Source of the DNA: Pachyseris speciosa
Lineage: Eukaryota > Cnidaria > Anthozoa > Scleractinia > Pachyseridae
Length of the DNA: 64,000 nt
Direction of reading: 5' to 3'
NCBI GenBank assembly: GCA_016490735.1
Contig: JAEMWC010000006.1
Span: 2,675,001 to 2,739,000 of the forward strand
Shown: piece after piece, positions 43,578-54,297 of the stretch
Layout: each line of letters begins with the position of its first letter
Position numbering within the stretch: the stretch's first letter is position 1
Translations under genes and position numbers: made by a program
The notes under the pieces: model-generated
The model's database searches: none
What the model saw: the letters and a program-made list of their open reading frames with translations, nothing else
Told to the model about the DNA's origin: nothing

Positions 43578-43837
43578 TGTAGCGTCGCCGAATGCAATGG
43601 ATACAAGGAGCACGAACCGAAACAGACCAAGATCACCACAACACAAGACTTTATTCTAAGCTCAACTTGCATTACTTGCACGAAACCCTATACCCTTAAC
43701 GAATACAAATGGCTACTGAAAAGAAACAAAGAAGTACTATTACATTAGATAACAGAGTACTTGTTGCGGCCTAACCACAGGAAATTCTAGCGATACTGTA
43801 AATAATGTCACGAAGGAAAAATCGTAGCTTCGCTACA
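43578..43837 (-). repeat. 5' LTR of the gypsy element, 260 bp
   Basis: Bounded by a perfect 7-bp inverted repeat, TGTAGCG ... CGCTACA, the expected TG...CA ends. It is homologous to 37648-37944 but lacks 39 bp near the inner-end motif; tcacgaa repeats flank the missing part in the other copy, suggesting slippage deletion. On the minus strand an AATAAA word lies at 43650-43655. Confidence 0.95.
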
Positions 43838-44624
43838 ATATCCATGTTTATCTGAGCTTTGTAATAAAATTCTAAAGTATTTAGTAGCAAAAACAAACAG
43901 CAAGGCAAAGTGAGCGAAATTCAAAACAAGCAATTCTCGGGATGAAAATGGCAACTGGCTGTGGTAACTGTTCGCAATTACTGTATACTGTCTGTAATTA
44001 TAAATGAACCGGTGGAAGTTGAGAAAGCGACAAGTGAAAGCATGTTTCATGATGTTCGCTGTATCCGAGCAAATATTTGGTTGAATTGCACTGGTTTCAG
44101 CGAAAGTTTAGATTTGCTCGCGGTTAAGTTATTCTACTGATTTTTCCACTCAATGGTTCAAATAATGACCTCAACAGAAGTTGATTTTGACTTGCTGTCA
44201 CTACCTGACCCTACCCTGAATCAATTATGTGTACATTGTATACGTTTGAATGGACTTTTCAGCCTTATTTATTCATTATAACCAGTCATCTAGCTACTCG
44301 ATCAGTTGTTGTTGCTTTTTTTATGTATATAGTACTGCGGTATCCCACACATGTAGCCTTTAGGCTACCTGTTTTTAAACAAGCTGTATTTTGCCAGCAG
44401 AAAACAATCACCAAAGTCAGTGCCAAGAAGAATGTTTGGAGGAGGCATTTAATTGAGGATATTTCTCTGTTTGAAACACATTTCACACATTGTCTAATCG
44501 AAGCCCTACGCATTTATCGGATTCCCAAATCCCTTTTATCGGATTCCCAAATCTCTTACGTGTCATTTATGTACTACAGCTAGAGACAACATATGTAAGT
44601 ATTTTCTCGATGTTTCTAAGGTCA
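43838..44624. other. No gene recognised
   Basis: Flank of the gypsy element. It contains ggtatcccacac followed by the palindrome gtagcctttaggctac (44339-44370), and a short local duplication around ggattcccaaatc (44518-44553). Open frames here show no domain. Confidence 0.4.
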
Positions 44625-44881
44625 GAATGGGACAAAAATTCACTTAAAGTGTATATGACACAAAATATTTCATTAGCTTGTTCGAAAGAGCTTTCAAAAT
44701 GATGAAGAACGGCATTTATTTTATTGTGATAGCACTCTTGGTAGACTGTTCACAGTCCTCTATTTTTCCGTGAGATCGTCGAGATCGTAAGCGGCTTGCT
44801 AATGGCGGCCATCTTGATTTTCAAACGTACCGAGTCAACCTGGAGAAGAGTGTCAAACCTACTTAGGGGGCGGGGGACGGT

Positions 44882-45451
44882 ATGGGAGGAAGCGAGAAAA
44901 ATAGAGGGACTGTAATAACATCACTGCGACATCGTTTTCCAGTGGGGGCGGTGAACACGCTCTCTTCGACACCAAAAAAAAAGGTTAAACCACCAGCTAA
45001 AAAGCCATATATTTCTAGTTCGTGTCGTATTTGTTGCGTTGATTTTAAGCTTAAGTCTTCTGGCAGATACCGTGTTTCCACGGAGAATTTGTTTAAAATT
45101 CCCCAAAAATCGGGAGTTAGCAGCACTCCCCTTGCCGAGCTCGTTGGAAAGCATGTCGGAGTAGTTTTTAATATCCTACAAGATACGGAGAAGTCTTCCC
45201 GTGTTTGCGCAAAATGTGCCCTGAAAATTCGGAATGTCAGTACCTTATGCGAATTTATAAAGGCAGCATTGGTTTCTGAAAACATAACTTGCGTGGAAAG
45301 TGACGGAGATCCTCGCTTCAAAAGGTTGAATGTCATTTCTCCTCCGAGAAATATCAAGAAGAGTCGGCCTTACAGCTCGCCGATGCCGAAGCACTCAAGG
45401 AAAACAAATTCTTCCGCTGTTTCGCGAGCCGAAAATGAGCCAGAAGTTTAG
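44882..45451 (+). CDS. ZAD-like zinc-finger protein, N-terminal exon or fragment
   Basis: 189 codons from an ATG lying inside the left TIR. After a basic linker (KKKVKPPAKK) comes CRICCVDF (C48, C51) and, about 58 residues later, SRVCAKCALKIRNVSTLCEF (C109, C112). Two CxxC pairs with a hydrophobic middle segment match the treble-clef ZAD (zf-AD) fold, a protein-interaction domain placed N-terminally in many insect and cnidarian zinc-finger proteins. The tail is Ser/Lys/Arg-rich (PYSSPMPKHSRK). The frame ends after SRAENEPEV; an overlapping plus-strand frame (MSQKFRVRAKR... to 45584) may be its continuation after a frameshift or a splice. Upstream 5' UTR and promoter would be TIR sequence. It may be a captured host exon or a gene proper to the element. 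Confidence 0.55.
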   Translation: MGGSEKNRGTVITSLRHRFPVGAVNTLSSTPKKKVKPPAKKPYISSSCRICCVDFKLKSSGRYRVSTENLFKIPQKSGVSSTPLAELVGKHVGVVFNILQDTEKSSRVCAKCALKIRNVSTLCEFIKAALVSENITCVESDGDPRFKRLNVISPPRNIKKSRPYSSPMPKHSRKTNSSAVSRAENEPEV

Positions 45452-45598
45452 GGTAAGAGCGAAACGTTCTATGCTGTTTAACGGAAATGATGATCTGGGC
45501 GACACTCTAAACGAAACGCCGAACAGTGACGATTTCTTCCAATCATGCGGTGAAGCCAGTGCAGATTTTCGTACTGTTGGATGATGTCGGACATGCTT

Positions 45599-45837
45599 TT
45601 AATGTCCTTCAAGGCTTCGCTGGATTTCTCGAAACCCTTGGCTGTAATGCCAAAATTGCTCTTCCACGATGCTGCGAGGCGGGACGATAACTAAACAACA
45701 CGGATCAGTGACACATTCCTCCATTTCTTTTGCAATGACAAAGCTTTGATATATTAAGCTCTTCCCGAAGCCAGTTGGTAGTACAGCAAATACATCTTTG
45801 CCATCCAGCAAATTTTTCAACGCTTCTTCTTGTTACT
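45599..45837 (-). pseudogene. RecQ-like superfamily 2 helicase fragment (motifs I and Ia)
   Basis: The minus-strand frame reads EEALKNLLDGKDVFAVLPTG, continuing FGKSLIYQSFVIAKEM: the Walker A motif PTGFGKS of RecQ-type helicases with the usual preceding LLxGKDVF. Then CCLVIVPPRSIVEEQ corresponds to motif Ia. After this the frame departs from the family and stops at 45599. Motifs II (DExH) to VI are missing, so it cannot unwind DNA. Its upstream edge coincides with the end of the 1.4-kb repeat copy B (45829), so either the repeat inserted here or the exon boundary lies here. It converges on the ZAD-like exon. Probably a captured exon of a dispersed coral RecQ-like gene family. Confidence 0.7.
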
Positions 45838-47250
45838 CGGGCTGCCCGCGCGTCTCGCGCGGCGCCCGGGTCTAAGATTACCGACGGTTCTTCTTTTTCG
45901 TCGAGTATCATCCACAAAGTGCACTTCCGGCGTTTCTGCGCAAGCGCTAACTATTTTTAACAGAGTGATGCCTGTTGTCACGTATCGGAAAATGTCGATT
46001 CACCTTGTGTCTTTTGAAGTCTGAACAAACAATATGTTAAGAGAAGTGTCTATGCGAATGATTGCAAGTTCAACGGCGAGAAGAAAGCTTTTAACATGAG
46101 TAAACTTAACTCCAGATGGACTGCCGTGTTTCCTCGTGTCTGCTTCAGAAGACTGCGAGTAGTCTCTAATTTTGGCGATGGATTGTGGGGCGGGCGAAAG
46201 ACACGTGCGCGCGCGAAGTTGCGAGGAGACGCGACGCGAGGGGAGCGCCAAAAATTAGAGACTACAGACAAAGGGAGTTTGACCTTTCACGGCCGAGTGA
46301 TTCGGAAGTATAAATCTCATATCAACAGCAAGAATGATACTTGTTGTCACGTATCGGAAAACGTCGATTCACCTTGTGTCTTTGAAGTCTGAACAACTAA
46401 TATGTTAAGAGAAGTGTCTATACGAATGTTTGCAAGTTCAACAGCGAGAAGAAAGCTTTTAACATGACCAAAATTTAACTCCAGATGGACTGCCGTGTTC
46501 CCCGTATCCGCTCCATTGAGATGTACATTTTGTTGAATAAGTCAAGTATGGGATATCACACACCCCTGAGACTTTGACAGGTAGTTAATTTATTGTTTTC
46601 CCACAATATCTCAATTTCTGGACTTTAATTTTTTAATGATAAGCGATTAGTTTTTACAAATGTACTAGCGGCTTGAAACTGTCCAGAAACGTTCCTTTCT
46701 TGTGTTTCAAATGACCCTGGATTGACGTATTTGTAAACAGTTTCACTCTGCTAATTAATTTTCTACTCACGTTTCACCGAGACTCCATTCACATTTATGC
46801 GAAAAAATCCTACATCGTTCGATAAGCGTTTCCTTTCTCAAACAATTATCCATCGAAGCGAAAACAAGTGTGCTTAGTTTTTTTTTTGGAATCAATACAC
46901 TATTTTTATCACCTCGCATAATGATAAACCTCTGTGGCCTAAAGGTCATTGTTCCTGCCTGTGACGAAGCTAAACCGGGTTCGATGTCTTTTAGTGGTAT
47001 ATATCACGGGCTTTATTTTTTCTGTTTCTCTTTTTCTTGTTCTTTTAGAAATATTTTTTACAAGTGTTATAATTATTGCTCTCAATGGTTGAGCTGTATT
47101 TTAGAGGAATATATGTTGATAGGGGTCTAAAGAAATAGACTCCAACACAAGCTAAACACAATGCGTCCGATGTAAGAAAGACAGACTTCCAGTTAGGGAT
47201 ACAATACTGTTTTTTGCAAGCCCGAGTTTAGGCTAATTGTAGCCTCTTGT
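45829..47250 (+). repeat. 1.4-kb dispersed repeat, copy B
   Basis: Inverted relative to copy A (32462-33871), beginning cttgttactcgggctgc and ending gtagcctcttgt. It contains the tRNA-like segment (46935-46988), the CpG-rich foldback (about 46160-46264) and the paired ~170-bp repeats. It lies wholly inside the 2.9-kb TIR element. Both ends carry cttgt, in both copies, so this is part of the repeat rather than a target duplication. Confidence 0.9.
46935..46988 (+). repeat. tRNA-like segment in repeat copy B
   Basis: A-box-like tggcctaaaggt and B-box-like ggttcgatgtc at tRNA-like spacing. As in copy A, the arms do not fold into a convincing tRNA. Confidence 0.4.
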
Positions 47251-48457
47251 TTCTCTTTCAAAACTAAACCTCCAAGGCGCTTAGTTAATCTGTCTGAAAA
47301 CGATATGTCTGAAATTGATCTCCCGCGCCCGAGAGCCATTTTTAGAACTGTCGACTTGTCAACGGCTTGTCAGTGTTAAAAAACACAGATTAACCTCTAT
47401 TGTTTAATGACCAATCAGATAGCTGCGTTGCTGGAGCAACGCGCTCCTTGAATGCGAGTCGCCGTGATGTTACCACAGTCCCTCTATTTTTCTCGCCCCC
47501 CTCCCCCTAGAGATAAAAAATCCCCGAGGCCCACTTACTCGGTACGTTGGAAAATCAAGATGGCCGCCATAAACAAGCCGCGTACGATCTCGTCGATCTC
47601 ACGGAAAAATAGAGGACTGTGAACAGTCTACACTCTTGGTTGCCGAGTTATTCAAGATTTTGATTTATGCAAATTACTGGACTTGTGACGTCACAAGGTG
47701 GGTACAAATGAAGTAAAATCACAAAATATGGAATATCTGTGCAAATACTAAGTCTACACGGTTGAAATTTTGCAGGGTTGATGTGCTGCCAGAACTCCAG
47801 AACTACACATTGTGATAGTGGTTATGATGACACCATAGCAACATACTCGTTACCAGACCGTACCTTCCCAAATGAAAAATGCCTTATTTATTGCTCCAGG
47901 GTCTAACAGACTTTCTTATACTTGTGCTGTGTAATTTCCAAATTCGCTCGCACCCACTGAATGAACATCAAGAGCAAATAGCACTTGTTGGAGAGGGAAA
48001 CTCTGATTTTATCCTTTGGGAAGGTAGAGGTCTGGTAACAAGTATGTTGCTATGGTAACATCATAACCACTATCACAATGTGTAGTTCTGGCAGCACATC
48101 AACCCTGCAAAATTTCAACCCCGTAGACTTAGTATTTGCACAGATATTCCATATTTTGTGATCTTACTTCATTTTGAACCACCTTGTGACGTCACACGTC
48201 CTGCAATTAGCATAAATCAAAATCTTGAATAACTCAGCAACCAAGAGTGCTATCACAATAAAATAAACACCGTTCTTAATCATTTTGAAAGCTCTTTCGA
48301 ACAAGCTAATGAAAAATTTTGTGTCATATACACTTTAAAAATGCAAATTTTATCCCTAATACGGGATACCGAAGAGATTTCAAGTGCTCTTTGCCTCGTG
48401 GTTACATGCTTTGAAAGGTTCTTTGAAATGTGATTTTCCGGCAAGAGATTTTCTCAA

Positions 48458-48723
48458 ATGAAGAATGATCCTCGCAGTTGTGAACGCAATTTACGCAATT
48501 TCGAAAAGAAGCCTGAAAAAAACTGATTTCAGGACTTCAACGGGGTTTGAACCCGTGACCTCGCGATATCGGTGCGATCCTCGAACCAACTGAGCTATGA
48601 AGCCACTGACAGGTCAATTGTGGGTTCATATGTGCCCGTGAAAGAGAAGAGTGTGAATGATGTATATGAAATAAATCATATATGAACTGCGGAAATGAGA
48701 TTAAATGAAGAATGATCCTCGCA
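48458..48723 (-). mobile_element. tRNA-derived SINE with 21-bp terminal direct repeats
   Basis: An identical 21-bp sequence (aaatgaagaatgatcctcgc plus a) occurs at 48458-48478 and 48703-48723. Between them on the minus strand lies a tRNA-shaped head (48604-48532) followed by a tail containing ttcaggcttcttttcgaaat and tgcgtaaattgcgttc. The head has a full 7-bp acceptor stem (ggcttca/tgaagtc), an A box (tagctcagttgg), an anticodon-stem-like tcgca...cgcga and a perfect T arm (acggg ttcaaac cccgt). The long repeats could be target duplications or part of the family consensus. Confidence 0.75.
48532..48604 (-). pseudogene. tRNA-like sequence (head of the SINE), not a functional tRNA
   Basis: 73 nt fold as a cloverleaf. 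The anticodon-loop position read as GAT would be Ile. The base before it is C instead of the invariant U33, the D stem has a G-G mismatch, and the top anticodon-stem pair is A-C. It lies inside a SINE with conserved non-tRNA flanks, so it is called tRNA-derived. Confidence 0.7.
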
Positions 48724-51700
48724 TCTTTTGTCTCTAAATAGCTAGATACCGGCTAAAACTATCGATATTGACTGGCGCTTTCATTAGACCTATTGGGCTA
48801 TAATGATCGACCCAACAGACACTAATGTAAAAACATTTTTAAAGATTTTCTAAGGGAACGAAAAAAAGAATTCCTTTAAGCAAACTATATCAGTTCATAA
48901 TCTATCGAAATTACACATGCCATTTATGTAGCCAACTCCCCAGGGCGACGACATATTTGTTTAAAATTCAAATAACTGTCTTGTTTCTTTTTTGTTTTCT
49001 ATGTTAGTTTGAGGAGGGTAAATAAGTTAAGTAAACGAACTTATAATATTTCGAGAGGAAACAGGCAGGTGCATGGTTTTAATGCAGTTTGCAGTTTTTC
49101 AGTATTAATTCCCATGGAATTACACAGGATTTGGAAATGCTGTGGTGACAAGAATACATTTTGAAGAAAAAGACGTAAATTCTTGATGCCAAACGGACTC
49201 AACTGAGACGCATCAGTTAGAACTTGTGGCAAACTGCATGACGGGATCGAGACGAGTAACCTCCCACCCGTCAGCATGCATACATTGTGCCGGAGGTAAA
49301 ATTGGAATTCGACGCCAAATAAATTGATTTTTAGGAACCGGCTCGGTATCGGCAAAGATTCGCTGATAGTCAAAATTGTAGGAAACAGTTAGATAAGCTA
49401 AAAAGCGAGTACCCGTCGCGTAAAAATCCCCGCGGATCGATGCAGTTTATCTTGCGTGATATGACTAATTACCCTGTCCCAGTTTGAATTTCATCATGCG
49501 ATAACAATTTGAAAAGATAGGAGTACAATGGTCTTTTAATGGTTTGCTTTAATGATCGCTGAGCATTCGATATGCTAAATATTGCTTCTCTATTTGTCCT
49601 TGAACACTTTTTGAATGAGGAAAAGATATTCCAACTGTGTTTCAAATTAAATGCGAAAAAGCAGTTCATTAAGGAAAGCCCGTGAAGAAAAGAAAAGAGG
49701 TTCTTCAAAAGACATTTACCAGCCACCAACGTAACGAACAAACCGGATGCCGGTTTTCATAAACGGAATCGACATTAGAGCATATGATAAATGTTTGCAC
49801 TGTGGAAAACCTGATATGACTGTATGTCGATCATAAATCCAAGTCACAAAAACATTCTCCTGTATCTTGGGATTTAAACTGACCTCTCTTCACCTCAGAT
49901 ACGCCGGTATTAGTTTTTACTTTGATCCCGTGTTGAAACAGTTGTGACGAGATGCAAATGAAAGCTACTGAGCAATACGTTCCTGTGATGCTGTTTTTAC
50001 GTTCCTTTCTTTTTTGGCAATTTCACGCGGGTAAAAGGTAATCTGAAAGTTAACCAATATCAATACTGGCATGTTTTGAGAAGGACAACTGGTTTATAAC
50101 ATAGGAATCAACTTTCATATACATCTTTTTTTCTGACTATCACGGGCTTCAGCTAAGACCGAAAATAAAGTGATTATATTAAATACGATTTAAAAAAAAA
50201 CCAACTAGCTGTGATTAGAAAGCACCATGAGATATACCACATAAAGATATTGTTGAAATATCTTTGATTAGGACAATAAAGGTAGAACTGCACGGCATAA
50301 AAATGTTTTTACACCGTGAAACAACGCAATAAAGCTCCCACGCCGTCGAATTTAATGATAAACTTATTGTACTGGGAGATGTCCTGGCAAATTCTTGATC
50401 ACGCTCAAGTTATATTAAGTGTTATACCCGCTTCACTCTGAGTTGCACAACGGACAGGCCTGTACGCGGACAATTAATAATATAATCTTTCTATAAATTA
50501 TTGAGGATAAAAGCTAGAGTTGCTTTAATTTAGTACAATAACAAGAACAGAAAATTCCATTATCTTTCTTCGTTTCGGCAGATGTGGCATAAATAAACCG
50601 TAAATTGTGTAACTTGCACTTAGAAATTAAGCTTACAAGATTGAACTCAATTCTTTTTTATGGGTTTGTGCTGTTGCGTTGGAGACATTTCTTGGCGATT
50701 TGAAAAGAAACAAATTAAACCAAATCGCAGGACGATATCAAAAGTTGCGTTTTTGTCCCAATAATACTTTGAAGATTTACACAGGGAGTAAATCTTATTA
50801 TCGTCAAGCAGAACTACACCTATATCACTGAATAACGTTTACTGAAAGGCGCTTGGCAGATTTTATACAAAACATAATAATCGCGTACTTACTTTATCTT
50901 GCTTCGTCTTGTGTGGGTTGAAGAGGGATTGCGCCGTATAATTAAATTCCGAAAAAGCAGGGCCAAAACTCACCCCAAATTCACGCTGTTGCTGAGTGTG
51001 TTCATAAAGAGCATAACTTGTATTTTATGGTAAACAAAAGCAAACAAAGGGCGCCTGAACATGACACAATAGAAACGCTTTAAAATCGGTTTTCTTTGCG
51101 GACAACTTTGAGGTCAAATTTAAGGCAGCTTTTAATGGCCGGTTATGCGGCAATAAGCGACAAGTACTGAAGCGCATATTTTGGAGCCTTCCGGTCGCTT
51201 TTAGCTTTATCACTCGGGTGCCAAAATCAGTCTCACGATCAAAATATCTTTTCTCCTAAAGGAGATGTTTTACAATACTTTGACTTAGGTGATCTGAGAG
51301 AGTTTGTTCGCACATCAACATGGCCTTATAGTCTTCAATTCTTCTTATCCATTGTGTGACGATGTATCGATATTGCAAGGAGAAATTCAAGGTTGATCAC
51401 AGTTGGAAAAGTCCAAGGTTCCCAGGTGAAAGATAAATTTCCCAGGTGAAAGATAAATTCGCGTCAAATAGCAAAGCCGTAATCGTCACATCACTTACAG
51501 CAAACATTCTGAATAGCGTACCGCCACTTTGATGTGAAACAGAATGAATTCGATTACAATGCAAAAAAAAGTAATCACGAATTTGTTTGAGCCAAGTTGT
51601 CTCCATCCGCTATAACATTACTCTTTACGCTATTGAAACAATTAAACACACAATAGGAATTAAGCGGTAACCTTAGCTACAATCAGCTACAATACTATCT

Positions 51701-53672
51701 CAATGAAAAATTCGGACACTTAAGCGGTTTTACCTCTTTTTCTAAATGTCGATCTCGGCTAATTCAGATGAAATATTCACGATTATATACTGTTCAGAGG
51801 TTTCCAATTGCACTGAAACGGACGAACAAAGGTATGAAATTAAGGCATGTCAAAAGAAGAAAACACGAAACAAAGCCGCCTGTAAGATAAAATTAAAGTC
51901 TAAAAGTTCGAGGAAAACGCAAGAGTTGACTCGTGATCAAACTCAGTAAAATGAAAGCGGGCGAGAAAGGAACAGAGCATACGACAATTGATGGTCTGGT
52001 CGTAGGGAGAGTTAATCATGTCATCGTCGATTCTTATGATGACAAAAACGAGGCTTCTAGATGAAAAGCTTCACCGAATTTCACATTTGCGCATGATGAA
52101 ATTTCTACTCCTCAGAAACAGCAATCTTTGTTTCTCAATCTAAAATAATGAGCTTTATATGGCACATTACAGTAGCACTGTTTATAATAACGACATTAGA
52201 TTTTACCTCTTGGAGCAAAAATGATCCAAAAAAACTTTGTTGCATGTGAGTCAGTTGCATTCCGTGCGGGTAACATGACGTTTTCTGATTTTGAATTGAC
52301 TGAGACCAATGGGTTTGTTGTTTAGGAGCGGCAAGAATTAGTATACCAACAAAAAAGAAAAAAAGCGGGGAAGATGTGTTCAGATTGGGAAATGTCATAC
52401 TGCGTTACTCAATTTCCAGTTTATAAGAAGATATGTTTTCGAGGACATTAACAACACAAAGTTATATAAATGAAGACTGAAAAACATCTTAAGATGACCC
52501 TGTCGTCGGTAAGTTTTCATTGCTGTTTAAAGTCAGTACCTTCCTGACCTTTGATGGTAGCTCTCTCCTTGGCTACAATAAGCCGTGCATTCAAGGCATG
52601 CTTTGGGGGTACTGTTCTTAGTATGATTGTCACATCGGGACGTAACTAAACATGGGCCCTCAAGAATGGCTTTGTTAGCTACACACATACTGCAAAACAT
52701 GAAGACGCAGATTCGACTTCATTGCTGCTCTACACGATGATGAAACATACTAGCATTTATACCATACAATGATGAGATTGGCTACAACTTGATCCTAATT
52801 TAGCCGGGTTAGCTTTCTTTAATGACCGAGATTGCAATGACCAAAGACGTGAGGGATCATCGTAGATCTATGTGTTACTTGACATGCTTGAGGAGTAGCG
52901 AAAAGAGATTGCAGAGAACCGAGAACCGAATAGAGCCGTAGTTTGAGACACTACACATGGAAAATGACATGCAGAATTTACATTCGGTTCACAAGGCTGA
53001 AGTAGAAACACCTGCCGAATCACGGAGGCTTAAAACCGCAAATAATTGTATGCGACAGGAAGAAATGTTTTCGGAAATCAACAAAAACGTCGTTAAAAGT
53101 GAACACAGTACAAGAGGGCGGAAATTGCGATAAAACAACAAAACTCGAGAGGCGTACTCGAGGCTGGCCCAAACGGTTACAAAATACAGATTCCAAACTA
53201 ATAATAAAGTGTTTACTCATTCTCCATCTGACAGAGAACGCTATTCAAGCTACAAGAGGCGAAAACAGCCGAAACAATAAAACTCAACCAAGCGTGCTTT
53301 GATGAGGTCGCCCCAAATGCTGACAAAAACAGACTCTTAACTTTTGAAAACAATAGGGTGCTTCAGTCTGTCTTTAAACCGACATGAAACTGGCAGACAC
53401 GACGGTTCATGCTAAAAGAAGCCACATTACAAACTAACTTGTTAAGAAGAATTACTCGAGGAAAAGATAGCTTGAATGTGACACCAAATATTTTCAGTAA
53501 AAATTCCGTCTCGCAGGTAAAGTTGCTTTTCAAGTGCGCAACACAAGGTGTTCTGTCTCGAGCATATCTCGGACTTCACGAGAAAAACGTTTTGGACCTT
53601 CATCCTCGAGCGCGCATGATTAGGGTTAAAATTTATGGATCACAAGTTAACGTTATCTTTGGTTGTGACTCA
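48724..53672. other. No gene recognised
   Basis: Minus-strand frames at 49041-49373 (110 codons, non-ATG start) and 49469-49741 (non-ATG start) are open but carry no motif. cccaggtgaaagataaattc is duplicated in tandem at about 51419-51458. Read as intergenic or intronic. Confidence 0.5.
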
Positions 53673-53950
53673 AATGGATACTCCAAAATCAGGTGTCCGC
53701 GGGGAGACTGGAGCGTATTATTTCCCACTCTTCTCCAACTTCTCGTACCTTTCAAACATCACGAAGAATCTGTACGGTGTGAATGGACAGGCCAAACTGA
53801 GGTTGGATACTTCAAAATATGGTGGATTGATTAAACATTTTACAAAGGTTTGTGTTCCTTGAAGTCCTTATTATTTTCATTTTGAAGAGAACGTAGGATG
53901 GAGTTGCAAAAGCAAGCAAAACATGCGATCGTCGCTAGTGACTGATAGCT
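53673..53950 (+). repeat. Dispersed repeat copy 1, with a conserved short frame
   Basis: It begins atggatactccaaaatcagg and ends near gcgatcgtcgctagtgactg. It is homologous over its length to 56688-56942 (inverted) and, in its first 40 bp, to 55556-55598. A frame here (MDTPKSGVRGETGAYYF..., then NGQAKLRLDTSK) is also open at the start of the second copy (MDTPNSGVRAETGAYF...NGQAKLRLDTPK), but that is expected from nucleotide similarity. Nature unknown. Confidence 0.75.
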
Positions 53951-54297
53951 CAGGATAACAGTGGATACACCAAAATAAGAATGGATGCCTTTAATACAAA
54001 GCTTGGAATCTTTAGGTGTACAGAGAACTACCCTGCAAGTAGAGGTTTCTTTCTGGCAAGTCTTTTAGCATGTACGAAGTCGTTCGCGTCTCTTGTATTT
54101 CGCGTAGTCGGCTTGTTTACTTCCCCGAGAGAAACCTCTGCGACGAGCCGCTTACACTTCCCAATTTAAGATCTGTGGAAAAATATATGAGCCGTTCAAC
54201 TTAAAATATTTTCCAAGTGTGCATAGGAATTGACGTCGGAGACTTTTGACACAAATGAAACAACGTAATCTAAAATTAAATTATTTTTTAGTTGCGC

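Larger units (their letters stand above)
37648..43837 (-). mobile_element. Decayed Ty3/gypsy LTR retrotransposon, 6.2 kb
   Basis: Complete architecture on the minus strand: 5' LTR (43578-43837), primer-binding site, gag, protease, reverse transcriptase, RNase H, integrase, polypurine tract and 3' LTR (37648-37944). The order RT-RNaseH-integrase marks Ty3/gypsy rather than copia. The coding region is one polyprotein broken by several frameshifts and two nonsense codons. By eye the LTRs differ at about 14 of roughly 235 aligned positions, plus a 39-bp indel, so insertion is not recent. No clear 5-bp target duplication was found (tgcca at the left, atatc at the right). The left outer LTR tip is damaged. 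Confidence 0.97.
44733..47639. mobile_element. 2.9-kb TIR element with perfect 9-bp target duplication and captured gene fragments
   Basis: The element is 44742-47630, flanked by CACTCTTGG (44733-44741 and 47631-47639). The intact arm of the surrounding foldback shows the single pre-insertion copy, which confirms the target duplication. The TIRs begin TAGACTGTTCACAGTCC on both ends, whose tip folds as GACTGT-tc-ACAGTC. They extend imperfectly for about 190 bp (to about 44936 and from about 47455), ending near aaaaatagagggactgt, a second inverted copy of the sub-terminal word. Inside: a ZAD-like coding exon (+), a RecQ-like helicase fragment (-) and copy B of the 1.4-kb repeat. No transposase was recognised. 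A Mutator-like origin is inferred from the 9-bp duplication and the long TIRs. Confidence 0.85.
44625..48365. mobile_element. Large foldback element, split by a nested insertion
   Basis: The right arm (about 48010-48365) is the reverse complement of a left arm now in two pieces: about 44625-44741 and 47640-47875. Anchors: cactttaaagtg / tgtcatatacac outermost, then gctcgaaagagctttc-type words, cactcttggttgc, acttgtgacgtcaca, atatggaatatctgtgca, and ggtctggtaac...catagcaacat innermost, with a spacer of about 130 bp. Removing 44742-47639 joins the left arm exactly at cactcttgg, matching the uninterrupted right arm. Coding content is nil. The ends have no recognisable tip motif. Confidence 0.85.

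Noticed and set aside
44863..45357. 164-codon minus-strand frame
   Set aside because: Antisense shadow of the ZAD-like exon, which has ordered CxxC pairs on the plus strand.
48532..48604. Functional tRNA-Ile gene
   Set aside because: The cloverleaf is plausible, but U33 is replaced, D and anticodon stems have mismatches, and it is embedded in a SINE with conserved flanks.
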